Positions 14,833 through 22,378 of a stretch of DNA of 23,336 bases are shown piece by piece; the first letter of the stretch is position 1; every line of letters begins with the position of its first letter. The position numbers and the translations under genes were made by a program. Below the pieces are notes generated by a model. The model saw only the letters and a list, made by a program, of their open reading frames with translations, searched no databases and was not told the origin of the DNA. Origin of the DNA: a virus; the IMG/VR virus record IMGVR_UViG_3300009159_003306, positions 1-23,336 of that record; one strand, given 5' to 3'.

Positions 14833-16050
14833 ATGCAGGTTATTCAAGGAAATAAGGGCGGCCTCATTAAGGCCTGGATTGACGGAGTTTCCGTGGAAGA
14901 CCAAGCTCGGGCGCAGTTGGACAACATTGCGTCAATGCCCTTCATTCATAAGCACGTAGCAATCATGCCAGACGTTCACTGGGGAATGGGTGCGACTGTT
15001 GGTTCGGTTATCCCGACCAAGGGTGCAATCATTCCGGCTGCTGTCGGGGTTGATATCGGTTGCGGCATGATGGCTCATCGTACTAACCTTCGTGCGGAAG
15101 ATTTGCCCGACAACCTGTTCGGCATTCGCTCTGCGATTGAAGCACGAGTTCCACATGGTCGTACTGACAACGGTGGTAAGAATGACCGCGGCGCATTCGG
15201 CGTTGTGTCTAGTGAAGCAGAACTCAAGTTTGCTGGGCATGATGCTGGGCTAAAGGAAATTGTAGCGAAGCACCCGAAGATTGGTCAGGCTGCTGAACGT
15301 GCTCCGCATCACTTGGGTACGCTTGGTTCTGGTAATCACTTCGTAGAGATTTGTCTTGATGAAGATGATTACGTTTGGATCATGCTACACTCAGGTTCTC
15401 GTGGTGTAGGTAATCGTATTGGTTCTTACTTCATTGAACTTGCAAAGCAGGATATGCGTAAGTGGTTCATCAATCTGCCGGACATGGACTTGTCCTACCT
15501 TGCAGAAGGTACTGATCACTTCAACGACTACATGCAAGCAGTGTCTTGGGCACAGCGTTTTGCTCGTAGCAACCGTGAAGTGATGATGGAAGCAACTATT
15601 GCTGCTGTCAAGTCGGTTATCACGAAGCCGTTCTATAGCGAAATGATGGCAGTTAACTGTCACCACAACTATGTATCGCATGAACGTCACTTCGGTGAAG
15701 ACATCCTGCTTACTCGTAAGGGTGCAGTGTCGGCTAAGAAGGACGAACTGGGAATCATCCCGGGGAGCATGGGTGCAAAGTCATTCATCGTTCGTGGTAA
15801 GGGCAATCGTGAAGCGTTCTGCTCGTGTTCGCACGGTGCAGGTCGTTCTATGTCTCGTACCGAAGCGAAGAAGCGTTTTACCCTTGAAGATCACGCTAAG
15901 GCAACTGCAGGGGTCGAATGTCGTAAGGACGCTGATGTGATTGACGAAACGCCTCAGGCTTACAAGGACATTGATGCAGTCATGGCTGCACAGTTTGACC
16001 TTGTAGATATCGTGCATACCTTGAAGCAGGTAATCTGCGTTAAGGGATAA
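14833..16050 (+). CDS. rtcB: RtcB RNA-splicing ligase
   Basis: A 405-residue RtcB, close to E. coli's 408. Landmarks: PDVHWGMGATVGSVIPT, the metal-binding Cys77 in DIGCGM, the GSGNHF block, HSGSRGVG, NCHHNY and the guanylylated His334 in SCSHGAGRSMSR. RtcB joins 2',3'-cyclic phosphate or 3'-phosphate ends to 5'-OH RNA using GTP and manganese. In a phage it fits repair of tRNAs cut by host anticodon nucleases. It has its own promoter and a T/C-ending codon style. AAGGGAAAAGTT precedes the ATG. Confidence 0.97.
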   Translation: MQVIQGNKGGLIKAWIDGVSVEDQARAQLDNIASMPFIHKHVAIMPDVHWGMGATVGSVIPTKGAIIPAAVGVDIGCGMMAHRTNLRAEDLPDNLFGIRSAIEARVPHGRTDNGGKNDRGAFGVVSSEAELKFAGHDAGLKEIVAKHPKIGQAAERAPHHLGTLGSGNHFVEICLDEDDYVWIMLHSGSRGVGNRIGSYFIELAKQDMRKWFINLPDMDLSYLAEGTDHFNDYMQAVSWAQRFARSNREVMMEATIAAVKSVITKPFYSEMMAVNCHHNYVSHERHFGEDILLTRKGAVSAKKDELGIIPGSMGAKSFIVRGKGNREAFCSCSHGAGRSMSRTEAKKRFTLEDHAKATAGVECRKDADVIDETPQAYKDIDAVMAAQFDLVDIVHTLKQVICVKG

Positions 16051-16058
16051 AATGGGTA

Positions 16059-16091
16059 ACAGGGTGAAGAAAGTTCTTGACTTCACCCTGT
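16059..16091 (+). terminator. Perfect 11-bp hairpin between rtcB and the NAD+ genes
   Basis: ACAGGGTGAAG (16059-16069) pairs perfectly with CTTCACCCTGT (16081-16091) around an 11-base loop. There is no T run after it. The -35 of the next promoter starts in its loop, so it may end the rtcB transcript, act as an operator, or both. Confidence 0.5.
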
Positions 16092-16107
16092 CGACCTTGT
16101 ATAAATA
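16077..16107 (+). promoter_or_regulatory. Sigma70-type promoter overlapping a perfect TATAAATA late motif
   Basis: TTGACT at 16077-16082, 17 bases, TATAAA at 16100-16105. The -10 is also the first six bases of TATAAATA (16100-16107), the T4 late promoter consensus, so one site could serve both early and late polymerase forms. Confidence 0.65.
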
Positions 16108-16112
16108 AGACT

Positions 16113-16133
16113 GTAGCGAGATAGACTCGCTGC
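16113..16133 (+). promoter_or_regulatory. 5' leader hairpin with ATAGA loop
   Basis: GTAGCGAG pairs with CTCGCTGC (one G.T) around the loop ATAGA, beginning at the predicted RNA 5' end. A hairpin with the same loop precedes nadV. Confidence 0.5.
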
Positions 16134-16162
16134 ATATAAATGCTTCAAAGGAGTTTTGAGCA

Positions 16163-17233
16163 ATGAATAAGAAATTTGACCTATTGGTCTTCATCGGGCG
16201 TTTTCAGCCCTTTCATCTTGAACACCAGCGCATCATTGACGTTGCGCTCACACAATCAAAATACGTTCTCGTTTTGGTCGGATCGTCCGGCAAGTCTCGC
16301 ACTATTCGCAATCCCTTCACGTTTGACGAACGCAAGTGCATGATCGCAGGTTCGTACAGCGAAGATGACAGCAAGCGAGTCATCATCAAGCCTCTGTATG
16401 ACAAGACCTACAACGATGCTGCTTGGATCAACCAAATTCAGAATATCGTCAAGAACACTGCGACTGATGCAGTCAACGATTTTGGCTTTCATAATGCCGG
16501 ACTTGAAGATGCTAAGGTTGGACTTATCGGTGCTAGCAAGGATCAGTCTAGCTATTATCTAAAGATGTTCCCGCAGTATGATAGCGTTGACGTTCCTATT
16601 GAATTTGAAGTAAACGCCACTGACATTCGTGAAGATTTCCTTGAAGGTATTAACCGCAGCGCAGTTGAAGACGAAGTTCCTGAGAACGTTGCTGACTTTC
16701 TTTACGGAAATGCAACTGAAGGATTCGTTGACTTCCCTGAGTACAAGCAGTTGCGTAGCGAACTTCTGTTCGTGCGTGATTACAAGAAGCAATGGGCAGT
16801 TTCTCCCTATCCCGTCAAGCACGTAGCAGTTGATGCGGTGGTTGAACAGAGCGGACACATCCTGCTCGTTAAGCGCCGTTCAGAACCTGGTAAGGGGCTG
16901 TATGCACTTCCCGGTGGTCACCTCAACGAGTTTGAGCGCATGGAAGACGGCATGATCCGTGAACTTCGTGAAGAAACGAAGATTAAGGTTCCTCAAGCTG
17001 TGCTTCGTGGGTGTGTACAAGACTCTAAGACTTTTGACGATCCGTATCGTTCTACTATCGGTCGTGTTATCACTCAGGCTTTTCATATCAAGCTGCCTGA
17101 TGATGTTACGCTTCCTAAGGTCAAGGGCAGCGATGACGCTGAAAAGGCTATGTGGGTTCCTCTCAGTGAACTGCGTGAAGAAGATTTCTTTGACGATCAC
17201 TATCATATCATTCAGTACTTCCTGGGGCTTTAA
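16163..17233 (+). CDS. nadM: Bifunctional NMN adenylyltransferase / Nudix hydrolase
   Basis: A 356-residue fusion. The N-terminal nucleotidyltransferase has GRFQPFHLEH (residues about 12-21), SSGKSRTIRNPFT and NATDIRE (the ISxTxxR-like motif), as in NadM enzymes that make NAD+ from NMN and ATP. The C-terminal part from about residue 215 has a complete Nudix box, GGHLNEFERMEDGMIRELREET, so it probably hydrolyses ADP-ribose or a related dinucleotide. The same fusion is known in bacteria and in phages such as KVP40. AAAGGAGTTTTGAGCA precedes the ATG. The macro-domain gene follows after two bases, and nadV comes next, completing a nicotinamide-to-NAD+ route. Confidence 0.93.
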   Translation: MNKKFDLLVFIGRFQPFHLEHQRIIDVALTQSKYVLVLVGSSGKSRTIRNPFTFDERKCMIAGSYSEDDSKRVIIKPLYDKTYNDAAWINQIQNIVKNTATDAVNDFGFHNAGLEDAKVGLIGASKDQSSYYLKMFPQYDSVDVPIEFEVNATDIREDFLEGINRSAVEDEVPENVADFLYGNATEGFVDFPEYKQLRSELLFVRDYKKQWAVSPYPVKHVAVDAVVEQSGHILLVKRRSEPGKGLYALPGGHLNEFERMEDGMIRELREETKIKVPQAVLRGCVQDSKTFDDPYRSTIGRVITQAFHIKLPDDVTLPKVKGSDDAEKAMWVPLSELREEDFFDDHYHIIQYFLGL

Positions 17234-17235
17234 TC

Positions 17236-17727
17236 ATGTTACAACTCGCTACAGGTAACCTCATTGACATGGCCGAACAAGGTCTGTTTGATGTAATCGT
17301 ACACGGTTGCAACTGCTTGAACACTATGGGTTCAGGCATTGCAGCAGAGATTCGCTCTCGCTATCCAGAGGCCTATGAAGCTGATACTGCATACTCACTC
17401 AAACTCCAAGATGATACGAATAGCCAAGTTCAAAAACTTGGTAACTATTCTGCTCATTTGGTAAAGGGAGAGCATGACTTTCTTATTGTGAATGCATATA
17501 CTCAGGTAATGTTTACGCCACGAGGTGTTGACCATTTTGAGTATGCTTCGTTTGAAGTCATTCTCAAGAAGTTTGCTCATGAATATGGCCCCTTCAAGAT
17601 CGGCTTCCCGTATATCGGTATGGGACTAGCAGGCGGCGATAAGGATCGTATCATTGCGATGATTGAAGACTTCGCAGTACAGGTTTCCGCTAAGGGCGGT
17701 TCAGTAACTTTGGTAGAATTTGGTTGA
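17236..17727 (+). CDS. Macro-domain protein (ADP-ribose phosphatase-like)
   Basis: A 163-residue single macro domain. It has the N-terminal GNLID, the ADP-ribose-binding stretch VIVHGCNCLNTMGSGIAAEI and the second loop FPYIGMGLAGGD. Macro domains bind ADP-ribose and may remove phosphate from ADP-ribose-1''-phosphate, reverse ADP-ribosylation or bind related signals. Placed between nadM-Nudix and nadV, it probably clears ADP-ribose derivatives produced during NAD+ consumption or RNA repair; the exact reaction is inferred. It starts two bases after nadM and ends just before the nadV promoter. Confidence 0.85.
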   Translation: MLQLATGNLIDMAEQGLFDVIVHGCNCLNTMGSGIAAEIRSRYPEAYEADTAYSLKLQDDTNSQVQKLGNYSAHLVKGEHDFLIVNAYTQVMFTPRGVDHFEYASFEVILKKFAHEYGPFKIGFPYIGMGLAGGDKDRIIAMIEDFAVQVSAKGGSVTLVEFG

Positions 17728-17752
17728 CACAGGCAAAAAGATAAGCTATACT
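17724..17752 (+). promoter_or_regulatory. Sigma70-type promoter of nadV
   Basis: TTGACA at 17724-17729, 17 bases, TATACT at 17747-17752. It overlaps the stop codon of the macro-domain gene. Confidence 0.8.
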
Positions 17753-17772
17753 ATAAAAAGAATTGAAAAAGT

Positions 17773-17791
17773 CTAGTTGATAGACAACTAG
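17773..17791 (+). promoter_or_regulatory. 5' leader hairpin with ATAGA loop
   Basis: CTAGTTG pairs perfectly with CAACTAG around ATAGA, about 14 bases after the predicted start of transcription and 26 before the ATG. Same loop and closing G-C as the nadM leader hairpin. Confidence 0.5.
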
Positions 17792-17816
17792 CATACAAAG
17801 ATAAAGGAGATTTATC

Positions 17817-19181
17817 ATGCACAACATCATTCTCAATTCGGACTCGTACAAGTACAGTCAATTTAATCAATACCCTGCTAATACTACAGGCATCTACAGC
17901 TACATTGAAAGTCGCGGCGGCGTATATGACGCTACTGTGTTCTTCGGTCTACAAGCATTCATCAAGGAATATCTTATTGGTCCAGTAGTGACTATGGATA
18001 TGATTGACGAAGCAGAAGCACTCATCACTGCACATGGCGAACCCTTCAATCGTGAGGGTTGGGAATATATTGTGCGTGAACACGGTGGCAATCTTCCCGT
18101 CATTATCAAAGCAGTCCCAGAAGGCACTGTAGTAGGTGTTAAGAATGTTCTCGCTACCATTGAGAACACTGACCCTGCTTGCTACTGGTTGACTAGCTTC
18201 CTTGAGACTGCGTTGCTTCGTGCGATTTGGTATCCGACTACGGTTGCTACCAACAGTTATGAGAACAAGAAACTGATTCTTGACTATTTGGAGAAAACAG
18301 GTGACCCTACTAGTATTGATTTTAAGCTGCACGACTTTGGCGCTCGTGGTGTCTCTAGTCTTGAATCTGCTGGTATTGGTGGAGCCGCCCATCTTGTCAA
18401 CTTCATGGGAACCGATACTGTGGAAGCTCTCCTGTTCGCTCGGCGTTATTACGCTGCTGACATGGCTGGGTTCAGTGTACCTGCTATGGAACACAGCACT
18501 GTAACAAGCTGGGGCCGCGAAAACGAAGTTGCCTCGTATCGCAACATGGTCAAGGTGAATGGCAAGCCCGGCGGTATTGTTTCGGCTGTGTCGGATAGCT
18601 ATGACATCTTCAAGGCATGTGAGTTGTGGGGTACGGAACTCAAGCAGGATGTGATTGATAGCGGTGCTACTCTCGTTGTTCGTCCTGACTCGGGTGATCC
18701 GGCAACTGTTGTTAAGCAGTGCTTGCAGATTCTTGAGAAGCACTTTGGCTCGACTAAGAACGACAAGGGCTACCGGGTCTTGAACAATGTGCGTGTCCTT
18801 CAGGGTGATGGCATCAATCATGCTTCTATTCGTAGCATCCTGTTCACTATCACGATGGCTGGCTACAGTGCAGACAACGTAGTGTTCGGTCAGGGCGGCG
18901 CTCTGTTGCAGATTGTCAATCGTGACGATCAGAAGTTTGCAATGAAGTGTTCGGCTGCTCTTGTCGATGGTGTTTGGGTCGATGTTTACAAGGACCCAAT
19001 TCACGACAAGGGAAAGCAGAGCAAGAAGGGTCGGGTCACTCTCTACAAGGATGGTCATGGCAACTTCTTTAGTGATGTTATCAATAAGGGTTATCCTGAT
19101 GAACTGCACACTGTTTTTGAAAATGGTGTTCTCGTCAAGGAATACACTTTTGATGAAGTTCGGGCAAACGCTACAATCTAA
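17817..19181 (+). CDS. nadV: Nicotinamide phosphoribosyltransferase
   Basis: A 454-residue NAMPT/NadV. Recognisable blocks are SDSYKYSQFNQYP, YIESRGG, HDFGARGVSS, the catalytic His region FSVPAMEHST, SDSYDIFKACELWG, VVRPDSGDP, LQGDGIN and FGQGGALLQ. It condenses nicotinamide with PRPP to NMN, which the adjacent adenylyltransferase turns into NAD+. Phages use this pair to restore NAD+ after host defences deplete it. It has its own promoter and leader hairpin, and AAAGGAGATTTATC before the ATG. A GC-rich inverted repeat follows the stop. Confidence 0.97.
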   Translation: MHNIILNSDSYKYSQFNQYPANTTGIYSYIESRGGVYDATVFFGLQAFIKEYLIGPVVTMDMIDEAEALITAHGEPFNREGWEYIVREHGGNLPVIIKAVPEGTVVGVKNVLATIENTDPACYWLTSFLETALLRAIWYPTTVATNSYENKKLILDYLEKTGDPTSIDFKLHDFGARGVSSLESAGIGGAAHLVNFMGTDTVEALLFARRYYAADMAGFSVPAMEHSTVTSWGRENEVASYRNMVKVNGKPGGIVSAVSDSYDIFKACELWGTELKQDVIDSGATLVVRPDSGDPATVVKQCLQILEKHFGSTKNDKGYRVLNNVRVLQGDGINHASIRSILFTITMAGYSADNVVFGQGGALLQIVNRDDQKFAMKCSAALVDGVWVDVYKDPIHDKGKQSKKGRVTLYKDGHGNFFSDVINKGYPDELHTVFENGVLVKEYTFDEVRANATI

Positions 19182-19189
19182 GGTGAATA

Positions 19190-19223
19190 AGGGGTTGACT
19201 TAACGGTCAACCCCTGTTATAAG
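19190..19223 (+). terminator. Perfect inverted repeat after nadV containing a -35-like box
   Basis: AGGGGTTGAC (19190-19199) pairs perfectly with GTCAACCCCT (19206-19215) around six bases. It is probably a transcript end or stabiliser for nadV. TTGACT (19195-19200) plus TATAAG (19218-19223) also gives a 17-base-spaced promoter, but transcription would start almost at the next ATG, so that reading is weaker. Confidence 0.5.
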
Positions 19224-19229
19224 AAGAAT

Positions 19230-19553
19230 ATGACAAAGCGTTATGTATACTTTTTCACACGCCAAGATATCTTCAAGGAGTACCAGCTTGTGCAGACTGC
19301 ACATGTTGCTATGAAGTTGGGTACAAAGTTGGCAAAGAGCGAAGACCCAGATAATACGTACTTCACTTGTGTGGGTGTCCGTAACTTAGAAGCCCTTGAG
19401 GCTGTTGAAAAGATTCTAGATCAGTTCGGTTTTTTCTATGAAGCATTTATCGAACCTGACCTGAATGGCGGGGAAAAGACAGCAATTGCTCTTTACCCTG
19501 TAGATGAAGATAAGCGGGATATCCTGCTTGCGTTTAACCTGTTGAAGTTTTGA
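19230..19553 (+). CDS. Peptidyl-tRNA hydrolase Pth2-like protein
   Basis: A 107-residue protein whose order of segments recalls Pth2: a first strand YVYFFTRQDI, a helix QLVQTAHVAMKLG like the family's QxxHA helix, a strand with NLEALEAVEKIL and a final EPDLNGGEKTAIALYP strand resembling the family's terminal GxxTxxxxGP. It might release peptides from stalled tRNAs, which fits the RNA-repair setting, or only share the fold. The match is by eye and partial. AAGAAGAAT precedes the ATG. Confidence 0.45.
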   Translation: MTKRYVYFFTRQDIFKEYQLVQTAHVAMKLGTKLAKSEDPDNTYFTCVGVRNLEALEAVEKILDQFGFFYEAFIEPDLNGGEKTAIALYPVDEDKRDILLAFNLLKF

Positions 19554-19560
19554 GGATCAA

Positions 19561-20619
19561 ATGGCATATTTTCTTAAGAGTGGTACTACTTACAAGGTTT
19601 CGTCAAAGGAATCTATGGATCTACATGAGGCACTTCCTGCAGGTAATTACACCATTGGGCAGGACATGTTTGGTAACTTCTTCCTTGAGCAGATCGATTC
19701 GTTCGAACTGCCAAAGAAGTTGTACGGTGATTCGCTTCGTCACACGGATCGTATTATCAATACCTTCTTTTCTCGTCCAGCGCAAACAGGCGTTATGCTG
19801 AACGGTGAAAAGGGTTCCGGCAAGACTATGCTTGCTAAGAACGTTGCTAATGAACTTGCAAAGCAAGGTGTTCCGACTATCGTAATCAATCGTGATTGGA
19901 CGGGAGACGGTTTCTTCAAGCTGTTGCAGGACATTGATCAGCCTTGTGTTGTTCTTTTTGACGAGTTTGAAAAGGTATATGACAAGGATGATCAGGAGCA
20001 GATTCTGACTCTGCTTGACGGTGTGTTTGGCTCTAAGAAGCTGTATATGTTCACTGTCAACGACAAGTGGCGTGTTGATCAGCATATGCGTAATCGTCCC
20101 GGACGTATCTACTACATGCTTGATTTCAAGGGACTTAGTCCCGAATTCATTGTTGAATATTGCGAAGACAACCTGACTGAACAGAAGTACATTGAACAGA
20201 TTGTTTCAATCGCAAGCCTGTTTGGTGAGTTTAACTTTGACATGCTCAAGGCACTTGTTGAAGAAATGAATCGCTACAACGAAAGCCCGACCGATGCTCT
20301 TGCGATGCTCAATGCAAAGCCTGAGTTTGATGGTGGTACGAAGTATGCAGTTGAAGTTGTCCACATGGGTACTACGATTGATCGTCCTCATCCATCTGAG
20401 TTTAGCGGAAACCCGCTAAGTCCTAAGGGTTTCGGAGTTGAGTTTGATCCTGAACCCGACAATGATGATTCGGATTGGACAACTGTCCGTTTCAACCCTA
20501 ACTCGTTGATCAACCTCAACGCTCAGGAAGGGAAGTTCATCTTTGAAGATCAGGGCACTCGTGTGATTCTTACCCGAGTGAAGGAGAAGGCATATTTCAA
20601 CTACGCTGACCTGTTCTAA
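19561..20619 (+). CDS. AAA+ ATPase
   Basis: A 352-residue protein. A 70-residue N-terminal part precedes Walker A GEKGSGKT (residues 82-89), Walker B VVLFDEFEK with Asp134-Glu135, a sensor-1-like TVND and RNRPGRI as probable arginine-finger region. It is a typical ATP-driven remodeller, but the target is not shown. The C-terminal 80 residues lack a known domain. It starts seven bases after the Pth2-like gene. Its final codons contain AAGGAG (20581-20586), which may be the ribosome site of the following HAD gene. Confidence 0.88.
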   Translation: MAYFLKSGTTYKVSSKESMDLHEALPAGNYTIGQDMFGNFFLEQIDSFELPKKLYGDSLRHTDRIINTFFSRPAQTGVMLNGEKGSGKTMLAKNVANELAKQGVPTIVINRDWTGDGFFKLLQDIDQPCVVLFDEFEKVYDKDDQEQILTLLDGVFGSKKLYMFTVNDKWRVDQHMRNRPGRIYYMLDFKGLSPEFIVEYCEDNLTEQKYIEQIVSIASLFGEFNFDMLKALVEEMNRYNESPTDALAMLNAKPEFDGGTKYAVEVVHMGTTIDRPHPSEFSGNPLSPKGFGVEFDPEPDNDDSDWTTVRFNPNSLINLNAQEGKFIFEDQGTRVILTRVKEKAYFNYADLF

Positions 20620-21298
20620 TTTTGTCTTCGATGTGGACGGTACGCTGACTCTTAGTAGACAGCGTATCGATCCATCGTTTGAAGAATGGTTCCTTTCCTT
20701 CTGCCAAAGCAATAGCGTCTATCTCGTGTCTGGAAGCGACTACGAGAAGACGTTAGAGCAGCTTGGCGAAGATATATGCAATGCTGTTAAGGGCGTCTAT
20801 AGCTGCTGCGGGAATGCTCTCTACGTCAAAGGAGAGTTGCAGTATCACAATGATTTTGAGTTGTCTGATGAACAAGAACAATTCATGCGTAATTTAGTGG
20901 AACTAAGTGCATTCCCTGCTAAAACAGGTAATCATCTTGAGAAGCGCATTGGTTTAGTAAATCTCAGTGTAGTTGGCCGTAATGCAAATCGGGAACAAAG
21001 ACAGTTCTATTCAGGCTATGACTGTGCAATAAATGAGCGTAAAAATCTAGCCGAACTAATTGAACGTAGGTTTCCAGAGTTACAAGCTACCTTGGGTGGT
21101 GAAACTGGAATCGACATTCATCCAAAGGGGAAAGATAAATCGCAGATTGCAGAATTTATCCGTCCGTTTATCTTCTTTGGTGACAAGGTGTATCCTGGAG
21201 GAAATGATTTTACCATAGCCAATGCCGCAGATAACTATTACTGCGTTGATGACTGGCAAGAAACGTTTGAAATATTAAAGGAGTACCATTCATGTTAG
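20594..21298 (+). CDS. HAD-superfamily phosphatase (phosphomannomutase-like), start unresolved
   Basis: The protein has FVFDVDGTLT with both catalytic Asp residues, SGSD, a Lys in GKDKSQ and the late FFGDKVYPGGNDFTI, the order of eukaryotic-type phosphomannomutase HAD phosphatases. The frame has no ATG, GTG or TTG between the TGA at 20579 and the motif; the first GTG (20633) lies inside it and would remove the nucleophile Asp. ATT at 20594, seven bases after AAGGAG, is the best-placed start and is used here; CTG at 20606 is the alternative. It overlaps the AAA+ gene and ends with the window's only TAG stop, overlapping the next ATG by seven bases. Confidence 0.8.
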   Translation: MSTTLTCSNFVFDVDGTLTLSRQRIDPSFEEWFLSFCQSNSVYLVSGSDYEKTLEQLGEDICNAVKGVYSCCGNALYVKGELQYHNDFELSDEQEQFMRNLVELSAFPAKTGNHLEKRIGLVNLSVVGRNANREQRQFYSGYDCAINERKNLAELIERRFPELQATLGGETGIDIHPKGKDKSQIAEFIRPFIFFGDKVYPGGNDFTIANAADNYYCVDDWQETFEILKEYHSC

Positions 21299-21708
21299 AA
21301 TGTTTGATTTTAGGCGATAGTATCGCAGTTGGAACAAAGATGTTTGCCCCTAAGGAATGCGTATCGTATTCTAAGGGTGGATATAACACATGGCAGTGGA
21401 ATAAGAAGTGGGGAAATACCCCACTTGATGCAAAGGTAGTTGTAATCAGTCTCGGAACCAATGATCACAAATACGTTCGTACCGAAGCTGAATTGCGTAA
21501 GATGCGTAATCGGGTGCATTCGAAGCGAGTTATGTGGGTTATGCCCCCGTGTAATGAAAAGTTTTGTAAGGCAAACGTCAATGCAATTGTTGAGAAGTTA
21601 GCACATGAATATGGTGACACTATCATCGGTACTAAGCATGTTCAGCCGGATCATATTCATCCCTCTTGGAAGGGATATAAAGAAATTGTAAAGAAGGTAG
21701 GATTATGA
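21292..21708 (+). CDS. SGNH/GDSL-family hydrolase
   Basis: A 138-residue compact protein with the SGNH blocks in order: LGDSIAVG (nucleophile Ser), GGYNTW (Gly), LGTND (Asn) and DHIHPSWKGY (Asp and His). Such enzymes cut esters, often acetyl groups on sugars or lipids; at this length it is a minimal domain. Substrate unknown, but host-surface sugars or cell envelope are possible. GGAG precedes the ATG, which overlaps the TAG of the HAD gene; its own TGA overlaps the next start by four bases. Confidence 0.8.
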   Translation: MLECLILGDSIAVGTKMFAPKECVSYSKGGYNTWQWNKKWGNTPLDAKVVVISLGTNDHKYVRTEAELRKMRNRVHSKRVMWVMPPCNEKFCKANVNAIVEKLAHEYGDTIIGTKHVQPDHIHPSWKGYKEIVKKVGL

Positions 21709-22232
21709 GTCAATTTGGAACTGGAACATGGGTGAATGTTGTTAAGAACAGCATCTCCGAACACCTCTCTCACTTAGAGAGAAATTTTGAAATCGCCATG
21801 ACACAACATGGACTAGATGAGATTGATGCACATGCATGTGCGCTAGCTGCTGCTATCGCATCGGGTAACGGCGAACTTGCGTTTGAAATCTCAATGAATG
21901 GTCCTTTGTTTGGCAGGGATGAGAGGGAGTTGGTAGCACAAGCGGTTGTCAGCATGTCAATCGACAATGTATATCTCTCCTATCTAGACGCAGTTGACAT
22001 TGCAGAGTACAACTCTCCTAGGTCGCATTCGCTAGAAATTTTCGAACCGATCATGACCGATGAGACAGGTAAGGCTGCAATGTATGCATTTGCTGCTGCT
22101 ATCGTTCTTAAGCACAGCCGGTCATTTGCTTTGGTCGAATTGCTCAAGGATCGTAAGTTCACCCGTGAGCAGATTCAAGACATCGCAAACATCGCTGCTG
22201 TTGTCTCATCCATCAATAAAGCAATTATTTAA
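21705..22232 (+). CDS. Hypothetical helical protein, faint AhpD-like layout
   Basis: A 175-residue, almost wholly helical protein rich in Ala. Two similar stretches (ACALAAAIASGNGELAFEIS and AAMYAFAAAIVLKHS) and the ending FTREQIQDIANIAAVVSSINKAI recall the AhpD/carboxymuconolactone decarboxylase arrangement, but the catalytic CxxC is absent. Function unknown. ATGA overlap with the SGNH gene shows coupling; it ends the operon before the promoter at 22252. Confidence 0.65.
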   Translation: MSQFGTGTWVNVVKNSISEHLSHLERNFEIAMTQHGLDEIDAHACALAAAIASGNGELAFEISMNGPLFGRDERELVAQAVVSMSIDNVYLSYLDAVDIAEYNSPRSHSLEIFEPIMTDETGKAAMYAFAAAIVLKHSRSFALVELLKDRKFTREQIQDIANIAAVVSSINKAII

Positions 22233-22251
22233 CCGATAGGAAAAAAAGTTC

Positions 22252-22280
22252 TTGACATTCTCTAACTAGGCATATATAGT
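22252..22280 (+). promoter_or_regulatory. Sigma70-type promoter upstream of the structured RNA
   Basis: TTGACA at 22252-22257, 17 bases, TATAGT at 22275-22280, following a run of seven A. No convincing gene follows; it points to the RNA and tRNAs. Confidence 0.8.
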
Positions 22281-22349
22281 GTGTACATGATGACGAAACA
22301 GAGCTTTGACGCAAATCTGCCAAAAAGCGCCGTTAAATCAACATAAAGA

Positions 22350-22378
22350 TTGACAGGACTAAATAAACTTGCTATGAT
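22350..22378 (+). promoter_or_regulatory. Second sigma70-type promoter of the structured RNA
   Basis: TTGACA at 22350-22355, 17 bases, TATGAT at 22373-22378; predicted start near 22385. Both boxes are near consensus. Confidence 0.75.

Noticed and set aside
17949-19109. A 386-codon frame on the - strand
   Set aside because: It lies wholly within nadV, has no recognisable motif or ribosome site, and is open because of the codon style of the + strand gene.
19195-19223. Strong promoter for the Pth2-like gene
   Set aside because: Transcription would begin at about the ATG, leaving no leader; the inverted repeat is better explained as a transcript end, so it is listed mainly as that.
20611-20625. 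Programmed +1 frameshift joining the AAA+ and HAD genes
   Set aside because: The stop context TTC TAA T gives poor re-pairing for the Phe tRNA and no nearby stimulatory element is visible; kept only as an alternative to a rare start codon.
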